NCBI GenBank assembly: GCA_018238545.1
Contig: JABCTC010000019.1
Location: forward strand, 1-64,000
DNA: 64,000 nt
Reading direction: 5' to 3'
DNA from: Candidatus Heimdallarchaeota archaeon
GTDB lineage: Archaea > Asgardarchaeota > Heimdallarchaeia > Heimdallarchaeales > Heimdallarchaeaceae
Positions 33,834 through 42,405 of the stretch are shown here, piece after piece (within the stretch, counting starts at the first letter, position 1; each line of letters opens with the position of its first letter). The notes below the pieces were generated by a model. The model searched no databases. It was not told the origin of the DNA and was given only the letters and a program-made list of their open reading frames with translations. Position numbers and translations under genes: made by a program.

Positions 33834-34694
33834 ATGAAAATTGGTGTCATAACAGATTCAGCAGCAGATTTACCAGAGGAATTAATGGAAAAGCACAACG
33901 TAGCAATAATCCCACATGTTGTTTACTTTGATGACAAATATTGGAAGCTTGGTGTTGACATTTCTGTCGATGATTTTTATAATGTAATAAGAACCAGAGA
34001 TTTAATTCCCCCAACAACAAATCCTGAACCAAGCGATTTTGCTGAAAAATTAAAAGAAGGTTTTGAACATCATGGTTATGAACACATTTTCTCTGTTTCT
34101 GTTTCAAGTGAACTAAGTGGATCAACCTTCAATTCACACAGGATAGCTGCTAAGAAATTCAAAGAAAAAGTCACAGTTATTGATACTCAATCAGCTTCTG
34201 GAGTTCAAGGCTTAATAATCTTAAGAATATTCGATTTAAGCACCAAAGGCGCAAAAGTTGAAGAAATTAAAAAATATGTTAATAAGATAAAGAAAAACTA
34301 TTTCTTAGATGTTGGTTTTCATTCATTGGACAACGTCTATAAATCGGGACGATTGAAGTCAAAATTTATTTTGAATTTAACAAAAGCAATCAAGATAAAA
34401 CCAGTAGCTATAATGGAAAAACCTGGTGTTTTACAAAATACTTTGCCTGGATTTTTTACAAATAAGTCAATGGCTAAACGTTTAGCTAATCTTGCAATAA
34501 AAAACGTGGATAAATCTCTTTCATATGATTTGGTCATTTCTCATGTCGAAAACCAAGAAGGAGTTGATCAAATAATTAAGAAACTGTGCAAAAAACTAAA
34601 AGTTGACAGATATTTTGTTACTCCTGCATCGCCAATAATTGGTACATCAACTGGTATTGGAACAATCATCGTATCTCTTCTTCCTTCTGAATAG
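33834..34694 (+). CDS. DegV-family fatty-acid-binding protein
   Basis: The 286-residue protein is a full DegV: GVITDSAADLPEELME at the N-terminus, IIPHVVYFDDKYW, the acyl-head-binding SVSSELSGSTFNS motif (about residues 88-100), the domain-2 entry GFHSLDNVYKSGRLK, and a C-terminal PASPIIGTSTGIGTI (carboxylate-binding strand and His/Gly loop variant). Bacterial DegV-type FakB proteins bind fatty acids for phosphorylation by FakA; archaeal members bind lipids but lack a known kinase partner. No FakA-like gene is in view. TTTATAAGCG about 40 bp upstream is a good TATA box. Confidence 0.92.
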   Translation: MKIGVITDSAADLPEELMEKHNVAIIPHVVYFDDKYWKLGVDISVDDFYNVIRTRDLIPPTTNPEPSDFAEKLKEGFEHHGYEHIFSVSVSSELSGSTFNSHRIAAKKFKEKVTVIDTQSASGVQGLIILRIFDLSTKGAKVEEIKKYVNKIKKNYFLDVGFHSLDNVYKSGRLKSKFILNLTKAIKIKPVAIMEKPGVLQNTLPGFFTNKSMAKRLANLAIKNVDKSLSYDLVISHVENQEGVDQIIKKLCKKLKVDRYFVTPASPIIGTSTGIGTIIVSLLPSE

Positions 34695-34700
34695 AAACAA

Positions 34701-35564
34701 TTACAATTTTATTTTGCTTAAATATTTGTTCACTTCTTCAGCTATTAATTTCTCATTTCCTTCTTGTATTCTATGCATTGAAACATCAACTTGGAAGATT
34801 TCAGTATCTTGATGATGTGTAAACTCCTTAGATTTTTCTGGATCCACGAAGTAATCTTCTTTGGCGATAAATATGAGCATGGGAGTAGCGATTTCTTTCT
34901 GTCTTCCTGTAATATTGTAGGAAATAATGAACTCCACAACATACCTTCGAAGACTCCATGCATCATTTTTTTTCAGACGATCCTCTGCCCATGTAACATT
35001 TTCTGATTCTTCTTTACTTCGGATTTTTACGTAGAACCTATAAAACACGATTATGAGTTTCTGTATGAAACTCATAAAAAAGTTAGGAATCCAACCGAGG
35101 AGTGGGAGCCAAAAAGGCGTTTTATAATGTTCTTGGGGGCTGAAAATCACTAATGCGTTTGGTTTTTTACCAATACCATCCAATACATAACTAAAAACCA
35201 TTGCCGCGCCGGAACAACTACCTAATAGAATGAAATCATTGTTTTTAAGTTTAAGATAATCTAAAACTATTTTTAGTTCTTTTTTATACTCATCAACAGT
35301 AAAAAGGCCTTTCTTGTGAGGAGTAAGCGATTCACCAAATCCTCTAGGTTCGTAAATAAAGATATTGCCATAAACTTGTAATGCTTTGGCTGTTGTTGTG
35401 AAATTATCGATAGCGCTTAACCATCCTGGAACGATAATTATATTTCTGTTCGAATGTTTTTCATTCGTACATGGAAACTTTGCAACTCTGATTTTTACCT
35501 CAGGGTCAGTGTGTGTTTTTACAACATCTATAATTTCATTCATTAACAATGACAAAGTATTCAA
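34701..35564 (-). CDS. Alpha/beta hydrolase with Cys at the nucleophile position
   Basis: The 287-residue protein has the oxyanion strand IIIVPGWLSA, the RGFGES loop, and a nucleophile elbow G115-S-C117-S-G119. Alignment with the paralog at 11361 (G-D-S-F-G) places Cys where Ser is usual, as in dienelactone hydrolases. Asp lies in IAKEDYFVDPE and His in VSMHRIQEGN, completing a Cys-Asp-His set. The substrate is unknown. The codon TGT is plain in the DNA (complement near 35214), so the Cys is not a track error. It converges with DegV, 6 bases apart. Confidence 0.8.
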   Translation of the reverse strand: MNTLSLLMNEIIDVVKTHTDPEVKIRVAKFPCTNEKHSNRNIIIVPGWLSAIDNFTTTAKALQVYGNIFIYEPRGFGESLTPHKKGLFTVDEYKKELKIVLDYLKLKNNDFILLGSCSGAAMVFSYVLDGIGKKPNALVIFSPQEHYKTPFWLPLLGWIPNFFMSFIQKLIIVFYRFYVKIRSKEESENVTWAEDRLKKNDAWSLRRYVVEFIISYNITGRQKEIATPMLIFIAKEDYFVDPEKSKEFTHHQDTEIFQVDVSMHRIQEGNEKLIAEEVNKYLSKIKL

Positions 35565-35608
35565 CCATTTAATTTTTTCTGAAAAAAATAAAAATAATGA
35601 GAAAGAGG

Positions 35609-36280
35609 TTATTTCTCAGGATTTTCTTTGTGACATAGCCACCAATCTAAGCATTCTATGGTTTCATCTGCAAGTCTTTCTTTTGCTTTTTCCACAGTTC
35701 CTGCTGGAGGAATGATAACATGATCTCCGAATAGCTCATTTTCTGGCCAGTTTGCAGGCATTGCCACAGAGTGTTTGTCAGCAATTTTTAAAGCTTTAAC
35801 TATTCTGACAATTTCTTTCATATTTCTTCCAATTTCAGAAGGATAGTAGAGTATAGTTCTGACGATTCCTTTAGGATCCAAGATGAAAACTGCTCTTACT
35901 GTATTGGAACCTTTAGCATGTAGCATTCCAAGTTGTCTAGCGACCTCTCCATGGTCTGCAATAATTGGGAATTTTATTTCAACGTCTAAATTCTCTTTGA
36001 TCCAGTCAACCCATTTAATATGACTATAAACTTGATCTATGCTTAAACCTATCAATTCTGCATTCATAGCTGCAAATTCGTCATAATGTTTTTGAAAAGA
36101 AACAAATTCAGTTGTACAAACAGGTGTATAATCAGCAGGATGGCTAAACAATATTAACCATTTTCCTTTGTAATCATGTGGTAATCTTTTCAGTCCATGA
36201 GTTGTATTCACGGCCATCTTTGGAAACATTGTTCCGATTAGAGGGATTTTTCCAGTTTCTTCATATTCTTTTAGTGACAT
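35609..36280 (-). CDS. Peroxiredoxin (Prx6/AhpC-type)
   Basis: The ATG at 36280 ([10 protein letters not shown]), preceded by GGTGA, gives 223 residues. The catalytic motif is [15 protein letters not shown] with the peroxidatic Cys at position 55 of this start; [16 protein letters not shown] is the second conserved block. A C-terminal pair of Cys (ECLDWWLC) would serve as resolving residues, as in archaeal Prx of the Aeropyrum type. It reduces H2O2 and organic peroxides in the cytosol. It is divergent from an Lrp-family gene; the TATATAAG at 36313-36320 in the shared region can serve either direction. A TTG four codons earlier is the only alternative start. Confidence 0.93.
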   Translation of the reverse strand: MSLKEYEETGKIPLIGTMFPKMAVNTTHGLKRLPHDYKGKWLILFSHPADYTPVCTTEFVSFQKHYDEFAAMNAELIGLSIDQVYSHIKWVDWIKENLDVEIKFPIIADHGEVARQLGMLHAKGSNTVRAVFILDPKGIVRTILYYPSEIGRNMKEIVRIVKALKIADKHSVAMPANWPENELFGDHVIIPPAGTVEKAKERLADETIECLDWWLCHKENPEK

Positions 36281-36389
36281 ATCATTCACCAATTTGACAA
36301 AAGAAAATTTTTATATAAGTCTTTTCGAATATCAAAACAAGGTGGTTTGAATTTCGAACAATTCTTCTAGTAAAAATAAAACATCTAAT

Positions 36390-36794
36390 ATGGCTGTGAT
36401 TAAAAAATTATTGAGAAATGGACGAAAATCTTTCGTTGACATCGCTAGTGAATTGAATGTTACTGAAACTGCTGTTCGTAAAAGAGTCAAGAAGATGGAG
36501 GAAGAAGGGATTATTACTGGATATTCTGTTGAGATAAATCCACGAGAATTAGGTTTTGGCGTAAAAGCTTTAATTGGTCTTGATACTACACCTCAAAGGT
36601 ATGTAGCTGTAATTCAAAACCTTAAGAAAAATGACACGATATTGAGTTTATATTCTTCTAGTGGGGATCATATGATAATGATGGAATGTTGGTTTGAAAA
36701 TGATGTGAAACTTAATGAGTTTTTAGAGCATCTTGAACAAATAAACGGAGTTATTGACATTTGCCCTACAATTATTACAGATTTAATAAAATAG
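36390..36794 (+). CDS. Lrp/AsnC-family transcriptional regulator
   Basis: The helix-turn-helix reads LLRNGRKSFVDIASELNVTETAVRKRVKKMEEEGIITGY (given in parts: DIASELNV, TETAVRKRVKKM), followed by a RAM domain (KALIGLDTTPQRY, DHMIMMECWFEND, ICPTIITDLIK). At 134 residues it lacks the first few residues of the usual N-terminal helix. An in-frame TTG at 36348, directly after AGGTGGT, would add 14 residues and could be a start with poor spacing. Divergent placement suggests it may control the peroxiredoxin gene, perhaps in response to an amino acid or redox signal; that is inference. Confidence 0.87.
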   Translation: MAVIKKLLRNGRKSFVDIASELNVTETAVRKRVKKMEEEGIITGYSVEINPRELGFGVKALIGLDTTPQRYVAVIQNLKKNDTILSLYSSSGDHMIMMECWFENDVKLNEFLEHLEQINGVIDICPTIITDLIK

Positions 36795-36807
36795 GTAAAT
36801 AAGAAAA

Positions 36808-37407
36808 TTACTCATAAAGTATTTCTTTATTTTTCTTGCTTCCTTTACCAGTATTGTTAGACCTAATTGCCTTTATTATACCCCAAATAACATTAAACCG
36901 CGGAACTTCGCGTGCATAGACCTTAAATGGATAACCATATTGTTTTTCCATGTAACTGTCCTTTTCATAAGATGACAAGAAAAAGCATACTACTGATAAA
37001 ACTGCAAATACATTTGATAGAATAGAATTAGCTAGAAATATCAAAGCAAATGACAATATTACTGTACCCAGCACCATTGGATGTCTTATATACGCAAAAA
37101 CGAACAGATTTTTGAAACTATGCAAGTGTCTAGTTCCTTTTCTTTTTACCCATCTTCTTTGGTAACCCAGTAATCCTGACATTATCAGAAGTATACCAAA
37201 TAGTGTTAAACTACCTGCGATATGTTGGTAATAGGGGATTGGAAGGTATTCACCTAGCGTAAATGACATTCCTAACATCAAGAAGACATATCCAAATGCC
37301 AATACTGCTTCAAATCTGATTTCACGGTATATTGCGAAAACTAGCCAGATAACTAAGATAACAGAAAGCATTCCAATTACAATCCAATACCAAATAGCAT
37401 CAATCAC
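36808..37407 (-). CDS. Integral membrane methyltransferase-like protein (PEMT/ICMT family)
   Basis: The 199-residue protein has five or six TM helices. The C-terminal part carries the SAM-binding signature of the isoprenylcysteine carboxyl / phospholipid methyltransferase group: YIRHPMVLGT (His-Pro) followed about 50 residues later by DSYMEKQYGYPFKVYAREVPRF (Glu-x-x-Y...Y). Archaeal members probably methylate lipids or quinone-like small molecules; no prenylated-protein substrate is obvious in this window. It converges with the Lrp gene. Confidence 0.72.
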   Translation of the reverse strand: MIDAIWYWIVIGMLSVILVIWLVFAIYREIRFEAVLAFGYVFLMLGMSFTLGEYLPIPYYQHIAGSLTLFGILLIMSGLLGYQRRWVKRKGTRHLHSFKNLFVFAYIRHPMVLGTVILSFALIFLANSILSNVFAVLSVVCFFLSSYEKDSYMEKQYGYPFKVYAREVPRFNVIWGIIKAIRSNNTGKGSKKNKEILYE

Positions 37408-37490
37408 AGAAAATAATAGTAAATAGCTTTATTGAGTGTTTCTATGAGATGAAAGAGACAGTTTATTAATAGTATAGAAAAGGACATTCA

Positions 37491-38231
37491 ATGATGTCAT
37501 CAAAAACATCGCTCAAAACTAAAAACACCGCTATTCTATTAATTCATGGTTTTACGGGAACACATTATGAAATGGTTCCATTAGAAGAATTCTTAGTTAG
37601 CAAGGGATATTATGTTAGAAATATAACTCTACCAGGGCATGAAACTACTATTGAAGATATGGCTATGACTAAATGGGAAGAGTGGGTGAAATACGCTCAG
37701 AATCAACTAGAAGATCTTTGCAAGGATTATGAAAAAGTCTTCATAGGAGGTTTATCAATGGGGGGAGCAATTACTTTGTATTTAGGAGCTAATAACCCAC
37801 ATATCGCAGGGATAATAGTGATGGCTGCCCCATACAAACCTGTAGATTGGCGAATGTTAGCAGTTAGGATTTTGCCTATTCATATTTTCTTTAAATACAA
37901 AAGAAATGTTGAAACGGGCTGGGAAGACATAGATTCTTTAAAGAGTCACAAATCCTATGGGATATATCCTTTAAGAAGCATAGCTGAACTACACAAATTA
38001 TTAGTGAGAGTGAAAAAACTTGTCCCCCGAATTGCTATTCCAACTTTAGTTGTTCAAAGCAAAAATGATCTCAGTATACCCACCAAATTTCCAAGTTGGA
38101 TTTATGCTAATATTGAATCTTCCGACAGGGAATTAAAATGGATTGAAAAAGGAGGGCATGTGATTCCAAAAGATGCAGGAAGGTTCCAATTATTTGAAAT
38201 AATAGAGAAGTGGTTAGAAAATAAAAAATAA
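37491..38231 (+). CDS. Carboxylesterase / monoacylglycerol lipase-like alpha/beta hydrolase
   Basis: The 246-residue protein matches Est30-type carboxylesterases: LLIHGFTGTHYEM (oxyanion HGF), nucleophile elbow GLSMGG (Ser about residue 96), Asp in VQSKNDLSIP, and His in EKGGHVIPKD near residue 224. It hydrolyses short-chain esters or monoacylglycerols in the cytosol. Start: the first of two adjacent ATG codons is used; the second is equally possible. It converges with the pseudo-GTPase gene that follows, 4 bases apart. Confidence 0.9.
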   Translation: MMSSKTSLKTKNTAILLIHGFTGTHYEMVPLEEFLVSKGYYVRNITLPGHETTIEDMAMTKWEEWVKYAQNQLEDLCKDYEKVFIGGLSMGGAITLYLGANNPHIAGIIVMAAPYKPVDWRMLAVRILPIHIFFKYKRNVETGWEDIDSLKSHKSYGIYPLRSIAELHKLLVRVKKLVPRIAIPTLVVQSKNDLSIPTKFPSWIYANIESSDRELKWIEKGGHVIPKDAGRFQLFEIIEKWLENKK

Positions 38232-38235
38232 GTTT

Positions 38236-39294
38236 TTAGATACCCTTCGAGATTAGAATGTTTCTCAATTCTAGTACATCATTGAGTATTAGATAGAGGG
38301 CATTGTCCAATGTTCGAAATAAATCTCCGACTGTTATCATTAATTGAACATCCTTCCTACGTTCTGATTCAGCAAAAAGAGCCTTTTTTACTTTTAAATC
38401 TATTTTCTCCGCTTTCTCAAAGGTTACTAAGAAGATTTTTGATTTAGGATCACGTTTTTTCAATTCATCAATATTTCTTATATGTCTTGTCGCTGCTGTT
38501 ATATCCTCACATGAAGCTAAATAAATATAATAATCTATGTCTCTGAAATACTCTTTTCCAGCTATTGTCTCTAAGTCAAACAGAAGTGTAAGCACAATTC
38601 TCATAAAGTAAGTATCAATTCGGCTAATAAACTCATTTCTGCTAAATTCATAAATAAAATCTATATTCTGATAATGGAAGAGAGATTGAATTATTAGATT
38701 GTAAGAAAGCGAATCAGAGGTAATAATACCTATTTTGGTTCTTCGGTTAAGGAGGTTAGAAATTTGTTGAATTGTATTAAAACGAGATGCTATATCACGT
38801 ACTACATCCTCTAAACTCTTTGATTTTATCTGCTCATCTAACAAGATATTTTCAATAAGCGACTCACTTAGGGAAATCAAGTTCTTATCTGTGATTTGGT
38901 TAATATCTGTAAATTGCTGTAAGAAAGATTCAATCGTATCGAAGATTTTGCTATGTCCATACTTCACTTTCTGGTCGCACTGTTTGTCATAGATAATCAA
39001 CAATTGACAAAAGGATAAATTGTCAGTAGCCTTTGATCTCATCACTCTATTTTCAGAGTCCGCCTTACGAAAAGATACAATGAGCAGATGATATTTCCCA
39101 AAATGTGGAATAGGTAAAGGACCGTAAATCTCTAAATTAGGTGATGACGCAGAAATAACAGGGCTGTAGAAATTTCCCATGCCCATAATTTCATCTCTTG
39201 AGATATCTGGGTTAGGTATAGAACTCCTCAAAGACATTCCCATCTCATCTAAAACTAACAATGAAACATAGGGAATGAATAAAGTATCTGTCAT
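38236..39294 (-). CDS. Longin-like / Ras-fold-like pseudo-GTPase candidate
   Basis: About 352 residues from the ATG at 39294 (a TTG 3 codons earlier is possible). Residues ~1-150 look like a longin/Roadblock-type sensor (FIPYVSLLVLDEMGMSL, a LLIVSFRKAD strand and LLIIYD). Residues ~185-345 show the strand-helix spacing of a Ras fold: RTKIGIITSDS where a P-loop would be but without G-x4-G-K, LLFDLETIAGKEYF echoing WDTAGQ-E, DYYIYLASCED echoing the DxxI-F-D strand, SKIFLVTFEKAEKI where NKxD would be, and a VGDLFRTLDNAL end. Nucleotide-binding residues are missing, so a pseudo-GTPase scaffold is my inference. No function is assigned. Confidence 0.58.
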   Translation of the reverse strand: MTDTLFIPYVSLLVLDEMGMSLRSSIPNPDISRDEIMGMGNFYSPVISASSPNLEIYGPLPIPHFGKYHLLIVSFRKADSENRVMRSKATDNLSFCQLLIIYDKQCDQKVKYGHSKIFDTIESFLQQFTDINQITDKNLISLSESLIENILLDEQIKSKSLEDVVRDIASRFNTIQQISNLLNRRTKIGIITSDSLSYNLIIQSLFHYQNIDFIYEFSRNEFISRIDTYFMRIVLTLLFDLETIAGKEYFRDIDYYIYLASCEDITAATRHIRNIDELKKRDPKSKIFLVTFEKAEKIDLKVKKALFAESERRKDVQLMITVGDLFRTLDNALYLILNDVLELRNILISKGI

Positions 39295-39338
39295 CACAAT
39301 CAAATTGCAGGCTTATATTAACGTAAAGTCAACTTCAA

Positions 39339-39986
39339 TTAAAAACTGTTTTCCTTATTCTTATCCTTTGTGAAAGAATCTTTATACAATTTTTCAATAT
39401 GGACTCTACCTTTCATAGGATTTTTCTCAATAATAGCTTCTAGAAAACCAAAGAGCAAGATGACACGACACAATCGGATTAAATGGTAACCTATCCCTAT
39501 ACTATCTCTTACTACCGTGCTAACAGGAATAAGAAAGATGATACTTTCATTCCAGAAAGTACTTGAAGATAAATGGAAATTTACTGATAATTCCATTGCA
39601 TAAGATATGCCTATTGCAATAGCGATTAGTACAAGCCGTACTATTCTACTATTAGAACTTGTTAGGAACTTAATTCCAGAAAGTAACTCAACATCTTGTA
39701 ACCCTACAAGCAGTGTTGCTGCAAGTAAAATCCACAGGGGAGGAGATTCATGTAAGTCTATCCAGTTTACAGCAAACCCCTCAGAATCATACATAGCGGG
39801 AGTTAGAACGCTTATAAAAGCTAGGATAAAAACTAGTAATGATAACGAGGAAGATAATCTCATCAACAAAAAAGGATAAGGCGTACTTATATAGTTTGTC
39901 TTTTTTGGTTTTAGCAATAATCTAATTATCTTGAAAACTGCTGTGAATTGCTCTTTATTGTGCATATTTAAATATAAGTCTTCCAA
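39339..39986 (-). CDS. Membrane protein, about five TM helices, unknown
   Basis: The 215-residue protein has hydrophobic segments at about 47-66, 80-97, 113-132, 142-161 and 170-190, connected by short loops, plus a basic N-terminus (LLKPKKTN) and a Lys/Glu-rich C-terminus. No motif is recognised. It is divergent from the three-gene membrane protein cluster with only 11 bases between start codons, so the promoters must lie inside the opposing genes or overlap. Confidence 0.6.
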   Translation of the reverse strand: MEDLYLNMHNKEQFTAVFKIIRLLLKPKKTNYISTPYPFLLMRLSSSLSLLVFILAFISVLTPAMYDSEGFAVNWIDLHESPPLWILLAATLLVGLQDVELLSGIKFLTSSNSRIVRLVLIAIAIGISYAMELSVNFHLSSSTFWNESIIFLIPVSTVVRDSIGIGYHLIRLCRVILLFGFLEAIIEKNPMKGRVHIEKLYKDSFTKDKNKENSF

Positions 39987-39997
39987 GATAAATTTAG

Positions 39998-41020
39998 ATG
40001 TCAGAAGAAATTAAACCACAATTTATGGATGAAGAATTCGCAGTGGCAGAAATTGTTGATTCAGGAAAAAAAATTTCTCAGAGAACAAGAAAAATTGTAA
40101 CTTGGGCAGCACTACTCATAGTAATTATAAAAGCTGTAGGAATGTTTATTGGTCCATATATTCAAAGTATAAGCATACTTTTGTCAATTGCGTTACTAAC
40201 CATTAGTGATTTAGCTTTAATAGGTTTAGCAACTGGTTTCTTCCTTTTCTATAAAGAGGAGGAAAATATTAATTTGTTATATTCTTCAATCTTAGTATTT
40301 TTTGGAGGAATAATCAACATACCAGGTTACATTATTGGTGGTTTAACTGAAACTCAAATAATCCTCATATCGGAAACTAATATACTTATTATTAACATTC
40401 TTTCTATTATCTCACTTGTTTCTTTGTGCGCAGCCTTTGTATTTATGAAACAGACTTTAGATGGGTTTAGAAAAGAAAAAAGAAATATTTTCAAAGGTCA
40501 ATTATCCCTTCCACTCGGATACTTTCTGCATGTAGTGTATGTTGTTATGTATACAATTGTACCTCTGGATTCAATATCATACATTGACTCAGAAGGGAAC
40601 TTTGCAATTCTAGAAGAATTTGTAACTTTCTATAATGTAGCAAGGTATATAGATTTAGCAGCTGTTGTTATGGTTGTTTGGGGGTTCTGGTATTTACGAC
40701 GAGCCTATGTAATCTTGGATAAACTTCCTGAAGGCTTCTTTGAAAAACAAGAAGCTCAGAAATCTGCATTTGCTCAGCAAAGAGCTCAGAGATCTCAGAA
40801 ACCTCAGAAACCTGCTCAATCTATGCTAGGTTTAGGTAGACAAAGACCCATTCCTCCATCAGAAAGAAAAGAAGATGAAATTGATTACAAACCCACTATA
40901 ATACCTCCGGAAGAATTTAGAGGTAAAAAGATGTTTTGCGTTAAGTGTGGTCTAGAACTAGAACATGATGCAGTTTACTGTGCAAATTGTGGTGAACCGA
41001 ACCCTTACATTAAAAGGTGA
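39998..41020 (+). CDS. Six-TM membrane protein with C-terminal zinc ribbon (first of tandem paralogs)
   Basis: The 340-residue protein has a soluble N-terminus of ~30 residues, six TM helices (through residue ~235), a Gln/Arg-rich linker with repeated AQ-K/R-SQ-type units, and a zinc ribbon (CVKCG...CANCG). The middle segment with a basic loop between TM4 and TM5 (FVFMKQTLDGFRKEKRN, then GYFLHVVYVVMY) aligns with the corresponding loops of the next two proteins, so these three genes are paralogs. Its stop overlaps the AGGTGA ribosome site of the next gene. Function unknown. Confidence 0.72.
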   Translation: MSEEIKPQFMDEEFAVAEIVDSGKKISQRTRKIVTWAALLIVIIKAVGMFIGPYIQSISILLSIALLTISDLALIGLATGFFLFYKEEENINLLYSSILVFFGGIINIPGYIIGGLTETQIILISETNILIINILSIISLVSLCAAFVFMKQTLDGFRKEKRNIFKGQLSLPLGYFLHVVYVVMYTIVPLDSISYIDSEGNFAILEEFVTFYNVARYIDLAAVVMVVWGFWYLRRAYVILDKLPEGFFEKQEAQKSAFAQQRAQRSQKPQKPAQSMLGLGRQRPIPPSERKEDEIDYKPTIIPPEEFRGKKMFCVKCGLELEHDAVYCANCGEPNPYIKR

Positions 41021-41024
41021 CAGA

Positions 41025-41735
41025 ATGTACACTTCAAATGATATTGTAAAACATCTTTTCTATTCAACTTGGATTATGGTTTTACTTCAATCCATTATTA
41101 CCGTAAGCAACTCCTTGCTTGCACCTTATTATCAGAATTTACCATTGATTTTAGCTATAGCATTTGATTGTGTAATTGTACTTTTTGCACTAGGAATCTT
41201 ACGAGCTGGAAGAGAAAAGAAGGAGCTTAAACTTTGGTTACCAACAAGTATATTACTCTTAGTTAGTGCAGCATCTGACATCATTATCATAATTCTCTAT
41301 TACATTCTAGGAAGAGAGCAGATATGGGATTTATCTCCAGTTATCTTTGTGAGATTATCATTACTCATTGTATTTTATGTAACATTGGTAGCATCATTCA
41401 CGCTGAATAAATTCTTTTTTGATGACTTGCTAGATAAAAATAATATAAACAGAAAAACAGATTTTCTTCTTCCTATAGGATTTCTTGTTTTATTTATTCC
41501 AGGCGTATTATCTTGGTTCAGCGTATATCTTTTCCCTCAACAACTCCCAGTTTGGTTACAAAACACTGCATTTGCTCTATTCTTGTTCGCTCAATTTGCG
41601 ATAGTTCTTAGTCTTTTCCAATTAACAAGTACATTAAATTTACTGAGGAGGAAAAATATTCAACAACAGGAAAAATCTGATAAACTAGAAGAAAAAGAAG
41701 AAGAAACTGAGGTTGAAACAAAAGATAGCGAATAG
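41025..41735 (+). CDS. Six-TM membrane protein (second tandem paralog)
   Basis: The ATG at 41025 has AGGTGA 5 bases upstream, so the start is clear; an upstream extension to 40965 runs inside the previous gene and is rejected. The 236 residues have six TM helices; the TM4-TM5 loop (LNKFFFDDLLDKNNINRKTD then LLPIGFLVLF) matches the paralogs on both sides. The Lys/Glu-rich C-terminus replaces the zinc ribbon of the first gene. Function unknown. Confidence 0.72.
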   Translation: MYTSNDIVKHLFYSTWIMVLLQSIITVSNSLLAPYYQNLPLILAIAFDCVIVLFALGILRAGREKKELKLWLPTSILLLVSAASDIIIIILYYILGREQIWDLSPVIFVRLSLLIVFYVTLVASFTLNKFFFDDLLDKNNINRKTDFLLPIGFLVLFIPGVLSWFSVYLFPQQLPVWLQNTAFALFLFAQFAIVLSLFQLTSTLNLLRRKNIQQQEKSDKLEEKEEETEVETKDSE

Positions 41736-41743
41736 GTGGACAG

Positions 41744-42403
41744 ATGAGTATATACAGAAATTCAAAACTATATACAAGTGGAAGCATACTAGTCATATTC
41801 TTTTACATATTATTAGCAATATTCACTTCTGGTCTTGCTTTAGCAGTGTTCGGTGGATGGGATCCTTCACAAATATTATATGCACCAATCTTAATTGGTT
41901 TAGTTGGAATGGGTAAAGCAGCATTGAATTTTAGTAAAGAGAGTGAGTTTGCGTGGGAACGTGGAAAACTGATTGCAATACTCATTTTCATAGGTTCAGG
42001 AATATTGCTTCTCGGATTACTCTTATTAATATTTACAACTTGGAATGACATTGAGGTTCTTGTCTATCTTGGAGATATTGGACTCATTTTATCTTGCATT
42101 GTATATGCAATAGGATTTTTCTTTCTTCAGAAACAATTAGCAGCTCTTTACCTCAAAAGAGTTATTGTGAAGTATCCTAACTACTTCATTTCTATAGGTT
42201 TTGGCGTTCAATCTCTAGCCTATACATTGCTATTCATAAACTGGTTTGTTTCAAATGAAACAGCAACTGCAACAATAGTAATTGCAGGGATAGTTCTAGC
42301 AGTTATATCCATAATATTTCTAATTGTAGGATTTATACCTGTAAACATCGCATTTCGAACTTATCCGTATTTAGTAGAAAATGAAGAAATAAGACCAGGA
42401 TAA
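41744..42403 (+). CDS. Six-TM membrane protein (third tandem paralog)
   Basis: The 219-residue protein has six TM helices; the loop FLQKQLAALYLKRVIVKYPN followed by FISIGFGVQS aligns with the loops of the two proteins encoded upstream. An AGGTGGACAG ribosome site precedes the ATG. The tail is short and acidic. It completes the three-gene operon 39998-42403. Convergent with the next gene by 2 bases. No function recognised. Confidence 0.7.
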   Translation: MSIYRNSKLYTSGSILVIFFYILLAIFTSGLALAVFGGWDPSQILYAPILIGLVGMGKAALNFSKESEFAWERGKLIAILIFIGSGILLLGLLLLIFTTWNDIEVLVYLGDIGLILSCIVYAIGFFFLQKQLAALYLKRVIVKYPNYFISIGFGVQSLAYTLLFINWFVSNETATATIVIAGIVLAVISIIFLIVGFIPVNIAFRTYPYLVENEEIRPG

Positions 42404-42405
42404 TT

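Noticed and set aside
40965..41024. Upstream start for the second tandem membrane protein
   Set aside because: It lies wholly within the previous gene, while the ATG at 41025 has AGGTGA at proper spacing.
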